Source: an uncultured Flavobacteriales bacterium (lineage in GTDB: Bacteria; Bacteroidota; Bacteroidia; Flavobacteriales_D; Sanyastnellaceae). Taken from it: 13,610 bases of DNA. The notes beneath the pieces are model-generated. The model saw nothing but the letters and a program-made list of their open reading frames with translations. It made no database searches and was not told the origin of the DNA. A program made the position numbers and the translations under genes. Below are positions 8,614-13,610 of the stretch, piece by piece. Location: the NCBI GenBank assembly GCA_937996585.1, contig CALKUW010000364.1, positions 1-13,610 of the forward strand, in the 5' to 3' direction. Each line of letters opens with the position of its first letter. The first letter of the stretch is position 1.

Positions 8614-10476
8614 ATGACCAAATTGATTGCGCCTGGTTGGGTACAGTCCGTGACGCTGTTCCTGGCCGTCTCATTCCAGTTGGGCGCCAATGCCCAGCCG
8701 GAAGACTGGATTGTTACGCCCAGTGCCTTTGAATTCAGCATGACGCTGACTTTCACTGTAGCGGTCGATGGATTGGTCGGAGCAGAAAATGGCAATGCAG
8801 CAGCCATTTTCGATGCCAGTGGCACCTGCCGAGGATGGGGCATTACTGACTTCCAGGCTACGACGGGTTACTATACCGGGCTGATTCTTGTATACTCCAA
8901 CGTTGCATCCGAGCCGGGATTGGAAGTGCGTGTCTGGGATGCCGAGCTTGACAGTCTGCCAGGATGCCTCGATGAGGTCGATTTCGTAGCAAACGGCATC
9001 CTGGGTAGCCTTTCCGATCCCGTCGTTTTCTACGGTGTCTATGACCCTCTGGTTGGATGCACGGATCCCGGAGCCTGCAACTTCCTCTCTACTGCCATCA
9101 CAGACAACGGCAGCTGCATATATCCGGGCTGCAGTTTAGAGGCAGCATGCAACTATGTGGCCTCATCCCCTTGCTATGACGATGCCACCTGCATTTTTCC
9201 CGAACCCTTCCTCGATTGTGACGGTCAATGCTTGAACGACTTCGATGGCGATGGCATCTGTGACGAACTTGAAATTGGAGGTTGTACCGATGACCGGGCC
9301 TGCAATTATGATTCCACCGCTACAGACGACGATTGCAGTTGCACCTTTCCATTCTATCCGCTTGACTGCAACGGAAACTGCTATCTCGATACAGACGGAG
9401 ACGGCGTCTGCGAGGCTGATGAAATATCCGGATGTGATGATCCAATCAGCTGCAATTTCGATCCAGCGGCGACCGACAACGATGGCAGCTGTGTCTACTG
9501 TTGCTACAGTATTTATGGGGCTGAAGCAGGATACAGCGTAGAAGTAGAACGCTTCGCTGGATTGGGAACCGAGACGGCAGGGCTGCCCGGATTGACCACA
9601 TTCCGGATATACCTGACCTGTCCGGATGCAGGAGACAGGGTCACCGGCGTCAGTGGCAGCTATGGCAACTCCACTTTCATCAGCTCGGAAAGTGGATTCT
9701 ACCAATCACCCAACGGTGGCCTCACCATATCGGATATCGACTCGAGTGCATTTGCAAACATGGCCGAGGTCGCGTTGGACTCCTGGCTCACCATTGGCCT
9801 TGACCACCCTTCACCGGGACCTGGTGAATCCATCATCGAAGCCACAAGCGGACTTTGGGCAAACCTGTTCGAGCTGGGAGAAGACCTGTTCATCGGTGGC
9901 GTTTCCAATGACGGCTGGAGCATTTCCGATTCAGGGACAAACGGATTGGCTGGCAGCGATCTCAAGGTGTTGTTGGGTCAATTCACAACGGCAATCCCCA
10001 TTGAAGGCAGCCTGAATGTAACCGTCATTCCAGCGGGTGCCAGCTCCCCCATCCTGATCACACCGCTGTTCGTCGCGCCTCCCTGCGGATGCATGGACGC
10101 CGCCGCATGTAACTATGATGCCAGTGTCACCTATGATGATGGATCCTGCACATATCCCGCGGCAGGCCTCAATTGTGAGGGACAATGCACCTTTGATTCG
10201 GATGGCGATGGGGTTTGCGATGAAGACGAAATCGTGGGGTGTACTGACTTCAATGCAGCCAACTTCAATGGCCTCGCAACAGACGATGGAGAATGCCTGT
10301 ACCCCGGCTGCACCTACCCGACAGCAGAAAATTTCATGGTCTCCGCCAATGTGGACGATGGCAGTTGCGCCTTCGCTTTGAGCAATGACTGCCCCACCGA
10401 CATCAACGGTGATGGCCTCACTGCCGCATCCGACATTCTGGAAATCCTGTCGAGCTACGGCACACCCTGCCAGTGA
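8614..10476 (+). CDS. Secreted Cys-rich repeat protein with calcium-binding loops and a dockerin-like C-terminus
   Basis: A 620-residue exported protein. The signal peptide ends near residue 27 (LGANA/QPEDW). Residues about 28-147 form an N-terminal domain beginning DWIVTPSAFEFSMTL, a type I recall from Flavobacteriales surface proteins. Cys-rich modules then start at about 148, 174, 224 and 274, each resembling CTD..ACNYD..AT.DDGSC. Three carry a thrombospondin type 3-like calcium loop: DFDGDGICDELE, DTDGDGVCEADE and, in the second block, DSDGDGVCDEDE. A domain of about 190 residues (300-490), nearly free of Cys, interrupts the array. Modules resume at about 492, 543 and 566; the last two have lost Cys of the ACNY motif (AANF, AENF). 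The tail (593-619), bracketed by Cys, contains one EF-hand-like loop, DINGDGLTAASD, as in dockerins. It is probably a cell-surface or secreted adhesive or structural protein; no enzyme motif is seen. No canonical type IX sorting tail was recognised. The DNA is visibly less GC-rich than that of flanking genes. Confidence 0.85.
   Translation: MTKLIAPGWVQSVTLFLAVSFQLGANAQPEDWIVTPSAFEFSMTLTFTVAVDGLVGAENGNAAAIFDASGTCRGWGITDFQATTGYYTGLILVYSNVASEPGLEVRVWDAELDSLPGCLDEVDFVANGILGSLSDPVVFYGVYDPLVGCTDPGACNFLSTAITDNGSCIYPGCSLEAACNYVASSPCYDDATCIFPEPFLDCDGQCLNDFDGDGICDELEIGGCTDDRACNYDSTATDDDCSCTFPFYPLDCNGNCYLDTDGDGVCEADEISGCDDPISCNFDPAATDNDGSCVYCCYSIYGAEAGYSVEVERFAGLGTETAGLPGLTTFRIYLTCPDAGDRVTGVSGSYGNSTFISSESGFYQSPNGGLTISDIDSSAFANMAEVALDSWLTIGLDHPSPGPGESIIEATSGLWANLFELGEDLFIGGVSNDGWSISDSGTNGLAGSDLKVLLGQFTTAIPIEGSLNVTVIPAGASSPILITPLFVAPPCGCMDAAACNYDASVTYDDGSCTYPAAGLNCEGQCTFDSDGDGVCDEDEIVGCTDFNAANFNGLATDDGECLYPGCTYPTAENFMVSANVDDGSCAFALSNDCPTDINGDGLTAASDILEILSSYGTPCQ
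9055..9510 (+). repeat. First block of tandem Cys-rich modules (four units) in the secreted protein
   Basis: Four coding modules start near codons 148, 174, 224 and 274 of the secreted protein. Units 1 and 4 are short (about 25 residues, the ACNF..GSC core only), while units 2 and 3 are about 50 residues because they include the DCDGQC or DCNGNC plus calcium-loop half. They are related at protein level but clearly diverged in DNA, so this is an old duplication rather than a recent tandem array. Confidence 0.75.
10084..10374 (+). repeat. Second block of Cys-rich modules (three units), the last two degenerate
   Basis: Three modules start near codons 492, 543 and 566. The first (CMDAAACNYD..DDGSC plus NCEGQC and a DSDGDGVCDEDE loop) is a complete unit like those in the first block. 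The next two are short and keep the terminal DDG(E/S)C but lack the Cys in the ACN motif (AANF and AENF), so their disulfide pattern must differ. Confidence 0.7.
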
Positions 10477-10485
10477 ACGACACCC

Positions 10486-11154
10486 TCACACCTCGATGAC
10501 AGCCTCGCCCGTCATGGCGTAGATCCGATCGGTCCTCACCGGTTCTATCGCGTGCATCCCCGTGAATGCGCCGTAAGCGGGCATCACAGCCTGCCGTTGC
10601 GCAAAATGGAAGCACCGCACCCTGAGCGATTGGCGCCCCGCACCGCGCAACCGGATGCCGGGATGAACGTGGCCGCAGACGTGGTAGCCGAAATCTGCAG
10701 CGAGGTCCGCAGGATCGTGGGTGAAGGTGAAGGGCCCGTCATCCAATCGATCCACCTGCACAATTCCTGACTCATCGAGCAGCGCCCGCGGAATCAGATC
10801 GTGGTTGCCCCTCACGAGAACCCACTCCAATCCGACGAATTCCTCGCACAAGCCGGCAAAAGGAATCCACTCGCGGTTGATGTCGCTGTGGAACAGGTCG
10901 CCGAGCAGCAAAACCCGCCGGGGCGCCCACCGCATCAACTGCTGCCGCAGTCGGTGCAGTGTAGCCAACGTGGGTTCCGATCCGATGGGCACGCCGTGCT
11001 TCCGGAAATGGGCGGCCTTGCCGAGGTGCAGGTCACTCAACCAGAGGGTCGCGGTGGCCTCCCACATCACGGCACCGTCCGGAAGCAGCCGTATGGATGC
11101 GCCGGCACAATCGATGTTCACTCCATCGCTCGCCGGAGCGTTCACAGCCGCCAT
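10486..11154 (-). CDS. pdeM: Ligase-associated DNA damage response endonuclease PdeM (metallophosphoesterase)
   Basis: A 222-residue calcineurin-like phosphoesterase with all metal-binding motifs of the PdeM family in order: SDLHLGKAAHFRKHGVP (Asp41, His43), LLLGDLFHSDINREW (Asp86, His89), VRGNHD (Asn117, His118, Asp119), a lone His (FTHDP), CGHVHPG (His162, His164) and YGAFTG near the end. The LHLGKA.HFR.HG wording separates PdeM from general phosphoesterases. In other bacteria pdeM lies beside a ligase, an Lhr-like helicase and a predicted exonuclease; none is here. I chose ATG 11154 (13-base overlap with the upstream gene's end) over ATG 11190 (49-base overlap); a still later GTG is possible, since homologues seem to start just before the IDCAGASIRLLPDGAV segment. 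The gene converges on the Cys-rich protein gene with 9 bases between stops, leaving no room for a terminator. Confidence 0.9.
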   Translation of the reverse strand: MAAVNAPASDGVNIDCAGASIRLLPDGAVMWEATATLWLSDLHLGKAAHFRKHGVPIGSEPTLATLHRLRQQLMRWAPRRVLLLGDLFHSDINREWIPFAGLCEEFVGLEWVLVRGNHDLIPRALLDESGIVQVDRLDDGPFTFTHDPADLAADFGYHVCGHVHPGIRLRGAGRQSLRVRCFHFAQRQAVMPAYGAFTGMHAIEPVRTDRIYAMTGEAVIEV

Positions 11155-11717
11155 CCCAGGGACATGCCGAACCGGATGCCGGGCACCCATTCCCCTTCGG
11201 CATAGACGAAATGCCCACTGTAACTCGAGGTGACCGACTTCATCTGCGGCCCGATGAACAGGTCGCCGATCAACCGGGGCGTCAGATTGAACTGCCCCCC
11301 GAGCACGCCACCACCACCCACGGCGGTGCGGTGCTGGATGCCCGTGAAATTGGTCACCATGACCCTCCGGATGGAACGGACTCGGGCGAAGGCGGCGATG
11401 TACATCCCCTTCCCCGCCTTCGCGGACAGGAATAGCCGCACCTCGGGCTGCACCACGAAACCATTCCAGTCCACCGCATTCAACGAGGTCCGCACGCCCA
11501 GCAGGCTTTCGAGGTCGGAGGTATTGAGCTCAAGTGCGGAACGCACGTAACCCGCAGTGCATTGGTAAGTCAATGGACCCTCGCCCAGTCGCTCAGCCCC
11601 CAACTGGAATTGACCGGCAAAGAGCCCGAATGGATTGGACTTGACCACCCAGTCACCGGTCTGTGCCGGCAACTGAAGGGCCGAAAGGATGGCCAACAGG
11701 ACCACCCCGCTCCTCAC
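11142..11717 (-). CDS. Small outer-membrane beta-barrel-like protein (DUF3575-like)
   Basis: A 191-residue exported protein. Residues 1 to about 19 form a signal peptide ending PAQ, followed by VKSNPFGLFAGQFQLGAER, wording typical of small Bacteroidota outer-membrane barrels related to DUF3575. The remainder alternates amphipathic strands rich in Gly and aromatic residues and ends WVPGIRFGMSLGWRL, consistent with a last barrel strand, although the final residue is Leu rather than the usual Phe. There is no lipobox and no enzymatic motif. The start is GTG at 11717, which overlaps the aconitase stop in the sequence GTGA, so translation is probably coupled. The 3' end overlaps pdeM by 13 bases or more. 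Its role is unknown; the link to a cytoplasmic TCA enzyme and a repair nuclease appears to be organisational rather than functional. Confidence 0.75.
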   Translation of the reverse strand: MRSGVVLLAILSALQLPAQTGDWVVKSNPFGLFAGQFQLGAERLGEGPLTYQCTAGYVRSALELNTSDLESLLGVRTSLNAVDWNGFVVQPEVRLFLSAKAGKGMYIAAFARVRSIRRVMVTNFTGIQHRTAVGGGGVLGGQFNLTPRLIGDLFIGPQMKSVTSSYSGHFVYAEGEWVPGIRFGMSLGWRL

Positions 11718-13610
11718 GCGTTCTGCTGCTTGATGAGGTTGAGCGCGGAGCCTGCGCGGAACCAGTCGATCTGCTGGGCGTTGTAGGTGTGGTTGCAGAC
11801 GATGGTGTCCTCGCTGCCGTCGGCATGCTTGGCCACAATGGTCAGCGGTTTACCGGGCGCAAAGTCCTTGAGGTCAATCATGTCGAAGCTGTCGTCCTCG
11901 CGGATCAGGTCGTAGTCGGCCTCATTCGCAAAGGTCAAACCGAGCATGCCCTGCTTCTTGAGGTTGGTCTCGTGAATCCGGGCAAATGACTTCACCAGCA
12001 CCACACGGACGCCGAGGTGGCGTGGCTGCATGGCGGCGTGCTCGCGGGAGCTGCCCTCCCCGTAGTTTGAGTCGCCCACCACAAGGGTCGGCACACCCGC
12101 CGCCTTGTAGGCACGGGCCACGGCCGGCACCTCGCCGGTGCTGCCATCCAACTGGTTGACCACCGCGTTGGTGGCACCGCCGAAGGCGTTGACCGCGCCG
12201 GTCAAGGTGTTGTTGGCGATGTTGTCGAGGTGACCCCGGAAGCGCAGCCAGGGGCCTGCCATGGAGATGTGGTCAGTGGTGCACTTGCCCTCCGCCTTGA
12301 TGAGGAGGCGCATGCCGGTCAGGTTCTCACCGTCCCAGGGCTGGAACGGGGTCAAGAGCTGCAGGCGCTCACTGTCGTCCTTCACGACGACCTGGACGCC
12401 GCTGCCGTCCTCGGCCGGGGCCAAGTAGCCGGCATCCTCCACGTCGAAGCCCTTCTCGGGGAGCTCGTAACCCGTGGGCTCCGGCAGCTTGACCGGTCCG
12501 TTGGCACCCGGCAGGGTATCGGTCATCGGATTGAAGGTCAGGTCACCGGCCAGGGCAATGGCGGTCACGACCTCCGGCGAGCCCACGAAGGCATGGGTGT
12601 TCGGGTTGCCGTCCGCGCGTTTGGCGAAGTTGCGGTTGAAGCTGTGGACGATGCTGTTCTTCTCCTTCTTCTCGGCGCCGCTCCGGGCCCACTGGCCGAT
12701 GCACGGTCCGCAGGCGTTGGCGAAGACGTCGGCGCCCATCTTGTCAAAGGTGTCGAGCACGCCGTCGCGCTCGAGGGTGTAGCGCACGAGCTCGGAACCT
12801 GGGGTGATGGTCAGCTTGCCCTTGCTCTGGACGCCAGCTTCAACGGCGGCAGCGGCCAGCGAAGCACTGCGCGTGATGTCCTCATAGCTGGAGTTCGTGC
12901 AGGAGCCAATGAGGCCATACTCGATCTCCGTCGGGTAGCCCTTCTCGGCGCACAGCTCGGCCATCTTGCTGACGGGCGTGGCGAGGTCCGGGCTGAACGG
13001 ACCGTTGAGGTGGGGCTCGAGGGTGCTCAAGTCAATCTCGATGACCTGGTCGAAGTACTGCTCAGGGTTCGCATAAACCTCGGCGTCGCCAGTCAGGTGC
13101 TCGGCGATACCATCGGCCAACGCAGCCACATCGGCGCGGCCCGTGGCCTTGAGATAGCGGGACATGCTCTCGTCATAGCCGAAGGTCGAAGTCGTGGCCC
13201 CGATTTCGGCGCCCATGTTGCAGATGGTGCCCTTTCCGGTGCAGCTCATCGCGTCGGCGCCCTCGCCGAAGTACTCGACGATGCAACCGGTTCCACCCTT
13301 TACGGTGAGGATGCCGGCCACCTTGAGGATCACATCCTTGGGGCTCGTCCATCCGCTCATTTTGCCGGTCAGCTTGACGCCGATCAGCTTGGGAAACTTG
13401 AGCTCCCACGGCATGCCGGCCATGACGTCCACAGCGTCGGCGCCGCCCACACCAATGGCGACCATGCCCAGGCCACCCGCGTTCACGGTGTGGCTGTCGG
13501 TGCCAATCATCATGCCGCCGGGGAAGGCGTAGTTCTCGAGCACCACCTGGTGGATGATGCCGGCCCCCGGCTTCCAAAAGCCGATGCCGTACTTATCGGA
13601 CACGGACTCG
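11714..13610 (-). CDS. acnA: Aconitate hydratase (mitochondrial-type aconitase), N-terminus outside the window
   Basis: About 632 residues are visible, of an expected roughly 750; the reading frame is open through the right edge, so the missing part (about 120 residues) lies beyond 13610. The sequence closely follows mitochondrial-type aconitases: KYGIGFWKPGAGIIHQVVLE, IGTDSHT, GVGGADAVDVMAG, SGWTSPKDVILKVAGILTVK and EIGATTS. The three 4Fe-4S ligand cysteines are present: one in GSCTNSSYED (codon at 12899-12901) and two in ACGPCIGQW (codons at 12710-12712 and 12701-12703). The swivel domain carries GDSNYGEGSSREHAA. It interconverts citrate and isocitrate in the TCA cycle, in the cytoplasm. 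It ends at 11714 in a GTGA overlap with the next gene. The symbol is approximate: this type is distinct from E. coli AcnA in length and subfamily and is also labelled acn. Confidence 0.95.
   Translation of the reverse strand, partial: ESVSDKYGIGFWKPGAGIIHQVVLENYAFPGGMMIGTDSHTVNAGGLGMVAIGVGGADAVDVMAGMPWELKFPKLIGVKLTGKMSGWTSPKDVILKVAGILTVKGGTGCIVEYFGEGADAMSCTGKGTICNMGAEIGATTSTFGYDESMSRYLKATGRADVAALADGIAEHLTGDAEVYANPEQYFDQVIEIDLSTLEPHLNGPFSPDLATPVSKMAELCAEKGYPTEIEYGLIGSCTNSSYEDITRSASLAAAAVEAGVQSKGKLTITPGSELVRYTLERDGVLDTFDKMGADVFANACGPCIGQWARSGAEKKEKNSIVHSFNRNFAKRADGNPNTHAFVGSPEVVTAIALAGDLTFNPMTDTLPGANGPVKLPEPTGYELPEKGFDVEDAGYLAPAEDGSGVQVVVKDDSERLQLLTPFQPWDGENLTGMRLLIKAEGKCTTDHISMAGPWLRFRGHLDNIANNTLTGAVNAFGGATNAVVNQLDGSTGEVPAVARAYKAAGVPTLVVGDSNYGEGSSREHAAMQPRHLGVRVVLVKSFARIHETNLKKQGMLGLTFANEADYDLIREDDSFDMIDLKDFAPGKPLTIVAKHADGSEDTIVCNHTYNAQQIDWFRAGSALNLIKQQNA

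Noticed and set aside
9055..10374. CRISPR-like or recent tandem DNA repeats
   Set aside because: The repetition is at protein level only; the units differ in length and DNA sequence and lie in one continuous reading frame.
10477..10485. Terminator between the convergent Cys-rich protein and pdeM genes
   Set aside because: Only 9 bases separate the stop codons and no hairpin is visible there.

Overview
The window reads as a chromosomal segment of a high-GC member of the Bacteroidota, most likely a Flavobacteriales-type aquatic lineage (Cryomorphaceae/Schleiferiaceae-like; this placement is inference). Grounds: Cys-rich 'ACNYD..AT.DDGSC' repeats with 'D.DGDG.CD.DE' calcium loops and a dockerin-like tail, a sensor kinase with Reg_prop and Y_Y_Y domains paired with a LytTR regulator, a Bacteroidota-type FtsX permease, and start regions carrying elements like the Bacteroidota -7 box (TAnnTTTG) rather than Shine-Dalgarno sites.

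Layout. 1-195 (+) is the C-terminal end of ornithine aminotransferase. 227-4182 (+) is a two-component pair: a large periplasmic-sensing histidine kinase with an HWE/HisKA_2-type core, then a LytTR response regulator. On the minus strand follow a cystathionine beta-synthase/cysteine synthase-like PLP enzyme (5188-4208) and a LolC/E-like FtsX permease (6751-5225). Divergent from the permease, 6787-10476 (+) holds three exported proteins: a DUF1343/NamZ-type exo-N-acetylmuramidase, a small lipoprotein, and a 620-residue Cys-rich repeat protein. On the minus strand, 13610-10486 forms a tight operon: aconitase (its N-terminus lies outside the window), a small outer-membrane beta-barrel-like protein, and the ligase-associated endonuclease PdeM. 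These three are linked by short overlaps.

Function. Most genes are housekeeping (TCA cycle, sulfur amino acids, ornithine catabolism, peptidoglycan recycling, lipoprotein trafficking, DNA repair). The accessory part is the two-component pair and the Cys-rich secreted protein, which also looks visibly less GC-rich than its neighbours. No RNA gene, mobile element, CRISPR array or phage signature was seen, and I found no clear previously undescribed multi-gene system. The most interesting signals are promoter-like elements 4-8 nt ahead of several start codons, which suggest leaderless or near-leaderless transcription; the architecture of the Cys-rich protein; and the unexpected aconitase-OMP-pdeM coupling. 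Coding density is very high: the longest gap between genes is 56 bases, so no stretch over 300 bases lacks a gene.
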